64,000 nt of DNA, taken from contig JBCAML010000011.1 of assembly GCA_038503075.1 (NCBI GenBank), positions 744,001-808,000 of the forward strand, read 5' to 3'. The notes under the pieces were generated by a model. It was given only the letters and a program-made list of their open reading frames with translations, had not been told where the DNA came from and ran no database searches. The DNA is from Gyromitra esculenta. Taxonomy: Eukaryota; Ascomycota; Pezizomycetes; Pezizales; Discinaceae. A program made the position numbers and the translations under genes. This document shows, piece after piece, positions 33,669 to 45,445 of this stretch (within the stretch, counting starts at the first letter, position 1; each line of letters opens with the position of its first letter).

Positions 33669-34060
33669 TTTCATACGTTGTTCTCGCTTGGTACAGATGG
33701 ACATGCATTGCGTTGTGCTATTGTTCTTCGTTGCTTTCCTCGGCTTTCTATTACAATGAATGTCTTTGTCATCGAACGAGTCGGATTGCACAGATATGTT
33801 GATTTCCCCTCTTGTTGCACTTTTTCTTCTTCTTTCTTTAAGCAACGTCTTCTATTGAACACTCACTGTATTCTATAAATACAACCTTAGATTACACCTC
33901 GTAATCTTTTGCCGCCGCCGTCTTCAAGTCATCACAACTTGAACCATTTGTAGAGCCTGTAGAATCCTCGCACATTCTCCTGTCATTGGTTTCTCGTTCA
34001 AGTAGCACTGCTCATCTCGGGGGATACCTGAGAGCTTGACGAGAATCTCGCTCCTTGAGA
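33669..34060 (+). mobile_element. Solo LTR H
   Basis: Starts TTTCATACGTTG and ends CTCCTTGAGA, 392 bp, inserted near the 3' end of LTR F. Flanking 5-mers are GTGAT (33664-33668) and GGGAT (34061-34065), one mismatch. There is no coding body. Confidence 0.72.
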
Positions 34061-34308
34061 GGGATACCTGAGAGCTTGAAGGAAAACCTCGCCCCTTGAG
34101 AGATTCCTACACAATTCTTCGTCGCCTCCGTGATACTTCTCTTTCTATCACACCATTACATCAACGTAGTTTCGCTGTCGGAGTCATCATAACTCCCTGT
34201 TGTCGTAGAGCCTGTGGAATCGTTACTTAAACTCTTGTCGTTGGTTCTCGTTCAAGTAGCACTGCTCACCTTTGGGGATACCAAAGGGCTTGACGAGATC
34301 TCGCTCTG

Positions 34309-36060
34309 CTATACCTATACCTGGCGAAGGAGTTCCTGGCCCTGGAGTTACCCTATCTTTGGAGTTACCCTACCTTAGCACCTTCCGGATCGGGACTGGT
34401 GCCTGTTACCCTGCCTCCAATCCTTCCAATAGGTATAGTATTTGAGGGACAAAGACCAAAAAAGCACTGTCCCGAGGGCAAAAGTAACCCCTAGGCTGTC
34501 AAGAAAACCGTCCGGCGGAATGGGACCCGGAGGGTATGTAGGGGAAGTGTCTGGCTTTGCTGTGGTTCAAACGGATTGCGAATCGGACCAAAACTCATGA
34601 GCTACAGATCGACAAAGATAAGGGAACGCAATGCTACGCGACGATTCGGATAGGCGAAATGATCGTCTCAAAGAGACGAATGCAATGAAGACGAATACGT
34701 AACTCTCGTGCTACCGACATGCATACGATCGTCGGATCGACGCGTTGAACTCAGTATTTACGAAAATAAAAGTGGTTTCGTTTCATGTCATAAGTAGTAC
34801 GCCTCTACACCACACTATACCCAAACATAGTAGAGAGGAGGCATTATAAATACTCGCAGTGGATGTAAACTCGAGTTGGATCATTAAGAACGGTTAACGA
34901 GCCTTATCAATATTATATTGTTTCTAAGAAAATCACTTCCGCAATTTACTCTTTTACTTGCGAATTACTTTTATCTCGCTAGCTAGCGCTTCTTCGGCGT
35001 TAGTTATTAAAACCTTACTATTGGAAGTTCTTCATGGAACTTTGCTCGATCCCTACTAACCCTACGGTTATCTTTTAGCGGTTCATAAGAAGCAGTTAGG
35101 ACTTGCACAGATTGTGTATGATAGAATCAAGAGTTATAGTGTCTAGATTGTTATCTAAAGCTTCTTGGAGATTTCCTGTGCGGTAAGAAGTACCGGTCTT
35201 ACACGCTCCTTGAGACTGGAAGACCCGAAAAACTGAACCGCCGAGAAAAACGCCAATTGATACGCGTTGCACGCAGCAATCGCACAATCACGCGCCGAGA
35301 GTTACTTTCATGGATGGTCGCTTTCGTTGAATAGTTAGGTACAGGGATTTGAGGTTATCACGTTGTGTTGTTGTTTTTTATGTTTTTCTGAGTCTTCGTC
35401 AGAATGAATAGCTTTGTCATATCAAACGAGTGAACGCAGATATGTCGGGGATTCCCCCTCTTGTTGTACTTTTTCCTTCTTCTTTCTTTAAGCAACGTCT
35501 TCTATTGTACACTCACTGTATCTTACGAATACAACTTCGGGTTACACCTCGTAATCTTTCGCTGTTGCCGTCTTCAAGTCATCATAACTTGAACCCTTGG
35601 TAGAGCCTGTAGAACCTTCGTACACTCTCTTATCGTTAGTTTCTCGTTCAAGTAGCACTGCTTATCTCGTGATACCCGAGTAGCTGATTTAATCTCGCTC
35701 TCGAGTAGCTTACGCGACAAAGAATTGTCCAACTGTTTCAATATCAACTCGTGACGATTCTGGCGGAAGGGATCAAGAAATGGCGAATGAAAGTGTCCAC
35801 TTTTAAAGCGATAAACACGCAAATGCGAGATTGGCAGACGCTTTAGAAGACGCACCTGCACGCCGAGTGATTTTGGGCTTGACATGCCTATGAACGCACG
35901 AGAATCTTCGATTCCCACCGCACGTGATTCCGTACACCTCCCGAGTGTTTGGATTGAACGCATCAATCCTCGCCAAAGCGCAGCGCTCTTCATTAACGGT
36001 CTGCTGCATGGATGGAACCCGGTAATAGCTTAGGATGAAGGGACTGGTGTTTACGAAGAA
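34309..36060. other. Internal region of LTR element E
   Basis: About 1.35 kb without solo LTR G. No retroviral protein motif is visible on either strand. Short minus-strand frames (35096-35287 and 35803-36009) do not resemble known Gag or Pol. A repeated GGAGTTACCCTA motif lies at 34350-34375. Confidence 0.5.
35306..35708 (+). mobile_element. Solo LTR G
   Basis: Starts TTTCATGGATGGTCGC and carries the family's TTTAAGCAACGTCTTC and CTCGTTCAAGTAGCACTG blocks. Flanked by GTTAC (35301-35305) and CTTAC (35709-35713), one mismatch; the right end is the less certain one. Confidence 0.65.
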
Positions 36061-36295
36061 TTTCAGATAATGGCTTGCTGTTCTTACGTTTCGGTTGTTA
36101 GGTTGTTGCTACGTTACGAAAGCGTGTATTTGGGCGAAAGGATTTTAGTTGTTTTTGTATTTCTTCTTCTTCTCTCCTTAAGCAACGTTCTTGTTACCTT
36201 CTGCTGTAACTATCAAAAACAATCTCGGTTCTACCTCAGAACCCTCGCTGTCGCTGTCTACCTCGCTGCACTTATCTCGCCTAAAGATAGACCTT

Positions 36296-36706
36296 TCTCA
36301 AGGGGTGAGGTTCTCGTCAAGCTCTCAGGTATCCCCCGAGATAAGCAGTGCTACTTGAACGAGAAACTAACAACGAGAGAGTATACGAGGGTTCTACAGG
36401 CTCTACCAGGGGTTCAAGTTCTGATGACTCGAAGACGGCGACGGCGAAAGATTACGAGGTGTAATCTGAGGTTGTATTCGTAAAATACAATGCGTGTACA
36501 ATAGAAGACGTTGTTTAAAGAAAGAAGAAGGAAAAGTACAAGATGAGGGGAATGCCCTTCGCTTATATACCACGTTCCAACCCTTTCGATGACAAAGACA
36601 TGACTCATTGTAACGAGAAACTCATGGAAACACAAAGAACAACAACGAAACCCGACAACCATATACCCATGTACCTAATCAACCAACATAACATCCATCC
36701 ATGAAA
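36296..36706 (-). mobile_element. Solo LTR D
   Basis: A 411-bp solo LTR in minus orientation (TCTCAAGGGG to CATCCATGAAA on the plus strand). Perfect target duplications ACCTT flank it (36291-36295 and 36707-36711). It splits the 3' LTR of element E. Confidence 0.85.
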
Positions 36707-36822
36707 ACCTTAGTAGAACTTGTAGAGACGCTGCACTCTTTTAACGAGTTGAACCTTTGATTAAGTAGCACTGCTCACTTTCAGGGATACTGAAGGGCTT
36801 AACTCGAAGCTCAACCGTGAGA

Positions 36823-37302
36823 CTGGGGCTGCTTTTGGGGCCGTAATCGAGGCACATTTGTGCCCCTAATCGTCAAATCTGTCGATAGAAACGTCTATCT
36901 TCGGCTTCTCCAATACCTCCCTCTTCCAGTAATGCTCAGGATCCAATCTACTCTCGGCGATGCAGTATTTATGCAAGACAATGCACCAGTCCATAAAGCC
37001 ATTATTGTGATGGAGTGGCTTGAATCTACTGGTATTCCAGTTGACGAGCATCCTCTCTATTCACCTGATCTAAACCCAATTGAAAGATGTCGGCATTGAA
37101 ATTTTAAAAAAGGCTTCAAATTCAATACCCAAAAATCTCGGAAACACCTGGAGGTAAAGATGCAGTTAGGCAGAAGCTGGCGGAGGTATTACCACTAGTT
37201 TGGGACACTATTCCTGAAGAATTCTTTGAGAAGTTATGGAGGTCTATGCCCAGGAGAGTGGAAGCAGTTATTAAAGCTAAAGGATGGTATACCAAGTACT
37301 AG
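36823..37302 (+). pseudogene. Tc1/mariner transposase, C-terminal DDE fragment with frameshift
   Basis: The recognisable sequence includes VPLIVKSVDRNVYLRLLQYL, FMQDNAPVHKA (second catalytic Asp) and YSPDLNPIE (third catalytic acidic residue). It breaks near 37090-37110, where the frame shifts, and resumes with EFFEKLWRSMP and a C-terminal VIKAKGWYTKY before TAG at 37302. The segment carrying the first catalytic Asp is missing. This is the other half of the interrupted transposase at 20504-20824. Confidence 0.85.
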
Positions 37303-37465
37303 TTCAAATTTTCGGGCTTTTCTTATTATTTTTCTTATTTTCTTTATTTAACTTATAATCACTTCTCACTATTATCTATATTTTTAATTAGCAGCGTGTA
37401 GCTAGCCTGGCGGTTGTGTAATTTGATTTTTTCTTCGAGCTCATTAACTTCACTTTTCTTGGTGA

Positions 37466-37511
37466 GGGAGGCGCTGACTAAGCGATCACGAAGACTTCTG
37501 AATAGGGACTG
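37466..37511 (-). repeat. Tc1/mariner right terminal inverted repeat
   Basis: 46 bp, identical to the inverse of 20451-20496, followed by TA at 37512-37513. Confidence 0.95.
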
Positions 37512-37513
37512 TA

Positions 37514-38826
37514 CGGCCACAGCCAGTTATAAGCCCTGCAAAGGAGATCCTGGTATTTGTTTAATAGGCTCTTTCTACTTGGTCCATTCATCACTAAGAC
37601 GTACGTATACGCCATGCTCCAGAACCCAACTCACCGGAAAACGTGACTTTTCTTCGCGAGTACCCGTGTCAAGGCCATAGGTATGATTGCACGAGAGGCT
37701 TGCCTTTCGCTCTTGTGCAGTATTATCTAGTGAATAGATATCTATGCAGGTTGGGGGCTTAAATAAAAGCATAGAAAGATGGGCTCCATCGAAACGAGGC
37801 TTTCGATCGATCGCTATCTTTTACTTTATTGTCGATAAGCATCTCAGCTTATTTGCAAACTAATGCGGTATTCGTTATTTCCCAAATTGACAAGAAACAT
37901 ACATGGAGTTATGAGAAATAGCCACACTAAGAGCTATTTGTAAGCTTGAGTTTGCTCGACGGTCTTAGGAGGAAGAAGCAGTAAAAGATATGGTTTATTC
38001 TGACTTCTAACTATACGGGATGAGGGGCCAGGTGCTCGCTCATACTCAATGAGCAGGGGGATTTTCTTCCCTGAACGTGGTACTTTTGGTTCGTTGCTAG
38101 AGTCTGTTAGCCACCAACCTTACGCGATGCGGTGCCCGATCATGTAACCTCACTCGACAGCACTCGTTCCGGATTTTAGGCGAGAAGGCTACATGATACA
38201 CCGCTGGTGAATAAAAGCAAGCAACAGGCCATCAGCTCGGATGCGTGGGATGAGGGCCCCTACGCAGCTTCAATATACTCAGTTAATTATTGGGCCACAA
38301 AGCGAGTATTTGGTGTACACAGTATGTATCATCGCTTAATACCCGCGACCCCTCTCCCGATGGCTGCTTTTCGGGTACCCGAAGGAACGGATCGTCTCGA
38401 ACTGCCTGGCACTCTAAACTCCGCAGCCAGATTTCGGTGCTCTGATTAGTGAAACTTGATTTAGTTTGAAGCCGTCTTCTCGACTAATACCATACCTATG
38501 GGTGCGCTTCCTTAGGCGCAGGTTCTAAATGCCAGTTAATACCGGAGTAATTGCGTTTTTTGGTGATGCCATGTTATACTATACCTATAGATGGTTGGCT
38601 GTAATCAAGATTTAAAGGATAATTAACTTGGATGAAGCATGTAGCTTAGGCTTTACTTTACCGATTATTCTTTCGGTCTGTCTCAGCTGTGTAACCGGAT
38701 TGGCTTTTTCTGCCTGTCCGTTTTACCTACATAAAGCCTCCATGTCCACCCAAAATTCATAAGGGTATAGATCACCATAGCTCTACGATTTTTCTACTCC
38801 TTTGACAAATATTGAATACCGACAAG
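37514..38826. other. Intergenic region, no gene seen
   Basis: This stretch lies between the Tc1/mariner element and the methyltransferase gene. A short open frame at 38207-38449 has no family features. The last 100-200 bases are the likely promoter of the methyltransferase. Confidence 0.5.
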
Positions 38827-40396
38827 ATGGCAGGCCAAATCATCGCTGTTGACCCTAACTTGGTAAGTCAACTCGGACAGAAAGACCATCAAGACACATA
38901 CCAAAATTTAACATTCACGTGATAGAGTGACGATGTTGGTTATGCGACCGGGTCGTAAGTTCTTGCAATTGACGCGTGTACTGGGATTATATTATATAAT
39001 AACCTGGCTCGGATAGTGAATATTCTACTGCGACGCTGGCATCTTCAATTTACCAGTACGGTCGCTTTTGTGTAGGATTTGTTTTCTGAGGAAGCTGTAC
39101 TAAACATGTTTTAGCTATCGTTTTGAGAACGGTCGTCGATACCACTCCTATGCAGATGGGTGAGTTACTGTGCACTTTAAACTGCTTAGATTCTTAAACT
39201 GACAACTGCAGGAAATACTTACTCCCTAACGATGAAGTACCTACCACCCCCCATCCCTCTAACTTCACCGATGGAGCAAGTATTTTAGATTAATATTTCT
39301 TTTGAAAATTCTAGGTTGAACAGGACCGGTAATCTCCCAGAATACACATCAGGAAATTTAGGGTTAGAATAATTACTGACAGCCAGGACAGACTGGATAT
39401 TGTCCATCATATCTGTCTCTTAACGCTCAATGGCCGGCTGCATATAGCACCCATCGATCCTAATCCGCAGAAAATCCTTGATATTGGAACAGGGACTGGC
39501 ATCTGGGCGATTGATGCTGGAGAGTGAGTCGAGTATTGATACCATATACAGAGAGATTCGCTGCTAACATTATTGATAGGCGTTATCCATCTGCCGAAGT
39601 CATCGGAACAGACCTGAGTCCAATCCAACCTAGTTGGTATTATAACCCCCCAGAACATACAGATAAACCGTATGTATGTACTAACCAGCTGGGCACTGTA
39701 GGGTACCACCAAATGTGGAATTCCAAATCGACGACGCCGAATCCGAATGGACATGGTCAAAAAACTCCTTCGATCTTATACATATACGGCATCTATGCGG
39801 TGCGATCAGAGACTGGCCAGCCCTTTTCAAACAAGCCTATGAGTAAATTCGTCAGCGCTCTACTCCCAGCCACAATAGAAGACTGAAAATAAAAAATAAA
39901 AAATAAATTATAGCCACCTTAAACCAGGTGCCTACATCGCACTCCACGAATACGATCTGGATTTCTATAGTGACGATGGCACATACAATAAAGATACATA
40001 CATGTGGCAATACTACCGGCTTCTAAATAAAGCAGCTAGTAAAGCAGGTACCTTCCCTCCCCCCCCCCTTCACCTCCTCCTCTCTACAATCGCTGATAGA
40101 TCATAGGTCGAGAGTTCAACCTCGGGGATTCGATGGGACCCATACTCAAAGACGTAGGGTTCGATGAAGTACACTACGAGGTGTTAAAATGTCCATTCGG
40201 TACCTGGCCAGCCGATCCGAAACAAAAAGAGATCGGTGCATTCTTTCTACTCACGGCAGAAAACGCATTTGAGGCTTTTGGAATGGCATTGCTGACAAGA
40301 GAACTGGGAATACCGGCTGATGAGGTTAATTTGTTGATTGAGAATGTTAAGAAGGATGCGAAGAGTAGGAAGATTCATTGCTATGCTAAGCAGTAA
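38827..40396 (+). CDS. SAM-dependent methyltransferase, LaeA/TAM type
   Basis: The protein belongs to the fungal TAM-domain methyltransferases, which include the secondary-metabolism regulator LaeA and many paralogues of unknown substrate. Nine exons with eight short introns encode about 295 aa from ATG at 38827 to TAA at 40396. In order: MAGQIIAVDPNL; YRFENGRRYHSYADG; KYLLPNDE; DRLDIVHHICLLTLNGRLHI; the SAM-binding motif ILDIGTGTGIWAID; RYPSAEVIGTDLSPIQPSW; VPPNVEFQIDDAESEWTW; FDLIHIRHLCGAIRDW; HLKPGAYIALHEYDLDFYSD; and a C-terminal helical part ending IHCYAKQ. All junctions I checked are in phase (for example TTG|GTATTA ... CTGTAG|G restores the Trp-Val-Pro-Pro line). No biosynthetic genes flank it. 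It is a paralogue rather than LaeA itself, as far as can be seen. Confidence 0.85.
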
Positions 40397-41926
40397 GCTT
40401 CTCTCTCGCTTTCGAACGTTGGGTGTGGGGTTTGGGTCTTAGGGGTTTGGTACTAATTGTGATGGCGGGGAAGACATCTTTATTATGCGCGGAAACCGGA
40501 AGTGCCGTAGGTATTATGAAGTGCCTAGTTTTATAATTATGTTGGATGTTTTATTCTTCTGGCGGGATATATGAGCTTCATGATGTATGAGGGAGTGCTT
40601 TAGTTTCGGATCTGGGGAAAGTCAAACATAGTGTTAGCCAATACCCTTACCTTAGGGAACTAAATACTACTTCACAGAAGCTTCTAAGAGAGTAAACTAA
40701 CGCACTTTCACGGGGAACGTAAATTAATCAAGATCAGGCCGTATGGAAGCTGTACTATAAATTTCTCGAAACAGCGACCTAACTACATAGACCCGAGCGT
40801 TCCTCTGTATCTTTCCACCCGTCAGGCAATGAACCGTATTAGGGCAACAGCAAGCAATATGTAGGCAAGCAGCTCATGAATAGTCTTCTGCCATTGTTTT
40901 CATCGTCTCTACGACACCAGAATAGTATGGCGGACGTCCGCAAGTCTAGAAAGCAACCACCTACACCAACCTTATTAAGTAGAAAAATTGACCGCACGCA
41001 TCCCATGTACCGGTGCGTGGGTTAATTATATCAGAATTGGATACTTCATAGTTTCATTGGAAGCTACTGCAAGCTTTGGAGGAAGCTGGAAGAATAACAT
41101 TAAGCTAAATATTACCCAGGACACATTAATAGTGTACTAAATAGTCATATAGTATCACCCGGAAATTTTTGCCACGCTCACACACAGCTGGGGGGGGTTA
41201 TCTTAACGTTTAATACCGTCGGTTAAATTTCCCATCAGGCACTTTTCGCCATCTAGCAACTATTTTACGAGCATTTCTACCCGTGAATATTTAAAACGAA
41301 GTGCAGACTATTAATATTCCCTCCAATAGCCCTTCTTCAAAAAGCAAAATTTCTAGCCCAAAGCTTGCCTAGAATTTCCACCAGTATCGTTTGTAAGAAC
41401 TCTCGATAAATGGGCATAAGAAAAATGGCCGAACCCCATATTACACATTAGTGTAAAAAAAAACCCCTGGGTATATTTCCATTTATGTGTATAATATAAA
41501 CCCATACCAATCCTAGCCCCCCATCCCCAAGCCCCCGCCAATCCAATTTCCAACCATAGCCCAACCCCAGTCCCACGCACACCTGATTTGTACAGTACTC
41601 GACCCAATCTGCCCACTATTAACCTTAGCTCATTCCCCGTCAATCAATACGGCCTTGTCTTTCGATTAGCTAGCGAAATCATAACCACATGGGTATCTTC
41701 CTCTCTCTCCTCCCCCAAACGCTACGCGATCAACATAAAAAAAAATTATGGTAATGTAAAGAACGAAAACACCATATAAAACCTAGACAAGGGCGGCAAT
41801 GCATATGCATAACAAAAAAAAAAGTATAAAAGAAACGAAAGGGGCGAATTAGTAATTATTGGAAGTAGCTGTTAGGACACGTTAGAATTTTAAAATTAAC
41901 CAAAGAGGGTCGGATAGAAGGGCTGC
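40397..41926. other. Intergenic region between methyltransferase and cwh43, no gene seen
   Basis: Both genes end into this 1.5-kb gap. It holds short AT-rich and purine runs. An open minus-strand frame at 41353-41643 has no family features. Confidence 0.5.
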
Positions 41927-44900
41927 CTACCGTGGCTCATCGAAGACGTGGTAAGCATGTCCTCTGACACCCTCGCCCTTGAACATTGCTGGGAATCTGT
42001 ATTCTGCGGGAACCTCTTCTTCGGGAATAATATCGTCCGAAGACTCTGGTTGTCCGACGATAAACTTGCCCACCTAAAGAAACAATTAAACCAACCGCGC
42101 CCAACACCCAAGGAGGGGGAAGTGAGGAGAAAAATACCTGAATTTCGGTATCCGTGATGGTGCCTCGGGAAACCCTCGCATACCCAATCCTTCTCAACCC
42201 TCTGTAAAGAATGTACTCGCACCACCTGTCCCAATCGCTAGGATCGATATCCCGCATTCTGCTCTCTTCACTGACATACGTGTTGTAATTCCCCTCCTTC
42301 GGCTCAATGACAAGATAACTCAGCAAGATCAACGGTCTCGGGCTATCCCCCATCAGCTTCGAGATACCTAGAGACTGGAGCCTTCTATCTTCAACGTCCT
42401 CTTCTTGTCCACTATGGAAAACCAGGACGTCGATCATTTCACCGTACATATCCAACGTCGCCAAAATAGCCGGCGCGAGCTCTCCCGCCGGCGAAGGAAG
42501 TAGATGGTGCGTCGAATTCACAATGGGAAACTTAGAGAGTAGCGCTGCACCCCAAGTGTGCTTGTTGGGCCCAGGACCAAAGTCGGCATACATTCCTAAA
42601 TCTTCTGCGAGGAATTGAGTCATGTCACGATTACCCATGATAATTCGCTGAAGATCTGATTCGAGTAGTCCGATAACGTCGATTTCCAGCTCCTTGATAA
42701 CATCCCTCATCCGCCTTTCACTGCTCCACATATCGTTATCTAGCGCGAAATGCACAGTCCAAATACCCGCAGTAACGATTTTTTGGTCTCTATTGTATGG
42801 TTGATAGTTGAGTGATGGGAACCGAATGTAAGCAATCGCCGCTGCGAATAATTCTAATCCAATCAAGGAGTAGGTGGCGTAAGATCTGAAACGGCCGCGG
42901 TTCGGGGAATCATGAATCTTTCCCTTCGAGGGCTTGGGGCCATAGCTCGTAGTTCCGAATACCCCGGCGCCGATCATGAGCATCATCCCAGTCACAACCA
43001 AATCAGTCCGTTCGCGGAGCAAGAAGCCACCTGGGACGAAAGCGTAGGCCACAACCCAGACGTGCGCTAGAACAATGATGTTGTAGAACAGAAAGGCGAG
43101 ACCGAAAGTCTTTCCAGGAGTATGTCTAGTGGCAGATTGGATGAATGAAGGGATAAGTGCCATCAAATACACAGCCAGGACTAGAGCACCGTAGTATCCA
43201 AACCACCCAGGATTGCGATGGAACACGGCTGCTGCTGTACATGCGATACCGTAGAAAGTCCAGGTCTTGGCCAAATCATTTCGGAACATTCCAATTAAGA
43301 ATCCTACTCCCATGGCAGCAATGGTATATGCTCCGTGAGGCACAGCAAGAGGGCCCTTAACTGGGTATCCATCCCAAACCCAAAGAATCATTGTGCTCGA
43401 ATCTGATAACAGCGAGTGCAGACCGAAAAGCAGCCCCCCAAGTCCAATAGTTGCATAAATTGAGGACTCATTCTTAACCGGAGATGAAAACATAAGCTCT
43501 CCATTGCTGGATGTAGTTTTCCTGGTAGAACGGAGAACCGCTAAGACGGCCAAAACGAGACCAATTTTGTTCCATCCACCATTCTCTGCGTTCATAATAG
43601 GCCAAATAGGGTTGTTGCTGCGGTTCGCAAACTTCGCGATGCTGGATGCGATTAATCCCAAAGAAAAGGCAGAGACCTTCGTTTCCAATCTACTTGGATT
43701 TAATCTTTCGGCGTAGAAACTGCCAGTCCAAGCAAGGCAAGTGAACGATACACCCAGCGCAACGGAGAATAGGCGCGCCTCGGGGTTCGTGACAGCAAAA
43801 GCGACGAGACCAAAAAGGGAAAGCAAGTATGCGCAGCGGGGGTTATTCACAGCTGCTTGACGAATAGATGTCTTACTGAGCAGGAATGGAGATATGGTAG
43901 TCATAACTAGCACTTCGTAGCCCGAGATACCCATATGCCATAGCGGGAAGACTAGAAGCACTCGTCAGAAAATTATATTTTCCAGGAGGGATTACCCTCT
44001 ACTTACACCAGATTGTTACTCCAAGTGAAGTCAGAATGGACCAAAACATGAACTATCACCCGGGTCGGTCAGCAGGTCGAAATTGGTAAATAAACGCATG
44101 TACCCACACCACTATAGATATCCGCCGCAGCATCCATCATATCGTCCCATGAATAACTTTCGCCTAGCAGTTGCTGGGGAATCTGCGATTTTTCTTTCCT
44201 TGACGTTGTTAGTTTATAGTTTTGAACACGGTTGTGACGTAGGGAACCAGGATCATACTTCGACTTTTCGAGGATCGCGTCGGACAGCGCCACACCGTTT
44301 CTGTATCAAAAACAATTTTCAGAACCAGTAATTTTTTCCGTTGGTATTATTTAAGCGTAACAGATATATAGGTTATCTACAATGGGAGCCAGCCAACATA
44401 CCCTTTGCCGTTCCGCCTGATATCAACTACCTGTAGCTCAAACCCTGCAAAGTCCATGGCAGTAATAGCATCAAACCCAACATCGAAAAGGATCAAAGAC
44501 CATTCAAAGAAAGCGTATTTGGTATAAGCTGCTCCTCCATTAGTTGCATTGTCTATTACTTTTAACGATTGAATCACATACCTCCAGGGATTTTATGAAC
44601 CTTGTGTTGAATAAAGAAATAGACTAATGGTACAAGAGTTCCAAAGAAAAGCCCCGCCAGGATTTTCCTATATTTGATAGCCTGTTTGTTCATTGGAGAT
44701 AGCATGAGGCATCCAATTGTCCAAGGAAGAGTGCATATGAGATATGAAATCATGAAGATGTCGTGCCAATCATGGTCATCCGTGGAGGTTATGTAAACCC
44801 AACCTCCACAGAGAACGGTGCGTATCAGACCAACAGAACCGATAAATTTTGGCGCAAAGCGACCTGGTCGTGCTGTAAGAAGATACCATAGAAATACTAA

Positions 44901-45445
44901 GGCGAAGCGGGGACCAGATGTGATGGCAATAAACAGTTGGAAGATAGATCGTTCGGGATAGCGATCGCCTATTGCCGCTGAGACTGACGGGAACCACTCA
45001 TCGGGGTAACCCTGCGATCTCGTGAATCAGCAAAAGTTTTATTTTATTTTATTTTATTTTACTATTCGTGTTTATAGGAACTCTTCTATGGCAAACTCCG
45101 TAACTCACATAATGCTCGTTTCGGACAATTTTGTGGAAATGCAGCCACCTACGCCATTCTCAGCCTCGTGTCGCCATGCGATATCGACAGAACGGACAAC
45201 TTACATTCCCACAATCAACGCGCTGAAGAAAGCACCTGCAATCACCGATTAGCATTCGGTGGGTCTATCTCGCACGGCCATGGAGAGGTAACAAACAGTA
45301 CGCGAACACTGTATGGGCCCATGATACCCATTTCCCTGATACCTGTAGAGTAGGATCACTAGTCAGCATTCCCAATCGCGCAAGCGCAATTGGGCACAGG
45401 CGTACTCACAGACGCTACTACCATCCCGTCCTTGTCCTTGGGCAT
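41927..45445 (-). CDS. cwh43: Cwh43-like GPI-anchor lipid remodelling protein (Frag1/PGAP2 plus endonuclease/phosphatase-like domain)
   Basis: Cwh43 replaces the diacylglycerol of GPI anchors by ceramide in the ER and affects cell-wall integrity. Ten exons give about 980 aa. The short first exon starts with ATG at 45445, and small exons join through KIVRNEHY to GYPDEWFPSVSAAIGDRYPE, the FRAG1/PGAP2 hallmark. Hydrophobic segments continue to ILFDVGFDAITAMDF, then a soluble loop (44300-44100) and a second multi-pass block in the large exon 43951-42138. That exon ends in the endonuclease/exonuclease/phosphatase-like domain (VTAGIWTVHFALDNDMWS, DVIGLLESDLQRIIMGNRDM, ILLSYLVIEPKEGNYNTYVS). The last exon ends HAYHVFDEPR and TAG at 41927. 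All junctions I checked keep frame. Confidence 0.9.

Larger units (their letters stand above)
21069..34101 (+). mobile_element. Solo LTR F, interrupted by later insertions
   Basis: Starts TTTCATGGATGGTTG at 21069 and ends ...CCCCTTGAGA at 34101. Perfect 5-bp target duplications GATTC flank it (21064-21068 and 34102-34106). Between them lie LTR C with elements B and A, and solo LTR H. It has no coding body of its own, so it is a solo LTR by recombination. A TATATAAGCGA promoter-like box and TTTAAGCAACGTCTTC are shared with its relatives. Confidence 0.75.
20825..36822 (+). mobile_element. LTR element E: pol-less LTR retroelement inserted in the Tc1/mariner transposase
   Basis: The 5' LTR starts TTTCATGGATGG at 20825, is broken by element F at 21068, and resumes at 34107 to about 34308. 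The 3' LTR starts near 36061, is broken by solo LTR D, and ends ...CCGTGAGA at 36822. The flanking 5-mers CTGGA (20820-20824) and CTGGG (36823-36827) match at 4 of 5. The internal part (about 34309-36060, less solo LTR G) shows no gag, protease, reverse transcriptase or integrase motif. This makes it a non-autonomous element that may depend on relatives A and B, whose LTR ends are similar. Confidence 0.65.
20451..37511 (+). mobile_element. Tc1/mariner DNA transposon, interrupted by a 16-kb nested LTR-element stack
   Basis: The left end (20451-20496, starting CAGTCCCTATTCAGAAGTCT) and the right end (37466-37511) are perfect 46-bp inverted repeats. Both are flanked by TA (20449-20450 and 37512-37513), the classical Tc1/mariner target duplication. 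Inside, a helix-turn-helix N-terminal transposase fragment (20504-20824) and a DDE C-terminal fragment (36823-37302) lie in the same orientation on either side of the insertion. About 150 residues usually found between these regions are missing, so the element was internally deleted or lost DNA. Without the insertion it would be about 1.1 kb. It is non-autonomous. Confidence 0.93.

Noticed and set aside
35096..36009. Short minus-strand frames in LTR element E as possible Gag
   Set aside because: No zinc knuckle, protease or capsid motif; they do not align to the gag of elements A or B.
20825..37000. CRISPR-like array from the recurring TTTCATGGATGG and TTTAAGCAACGTCTTC blocks
   Set aside because: The repeats are LTR starts and shared LTR segments hundreds of bases apart with 5-bp target duplications, not spacer-separated short repeats.
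38207..38449. 80-codon open frame upstream of the methyltransferase
   Set aside because: No family features and no neighbouring exon pattern.
38827..40396. Calling the methyltransferase LaeA itself
   Set aside because: Its TAM-type motifs are shared by many paralogues and no secondary-metabolite gene cluster is present in the window.
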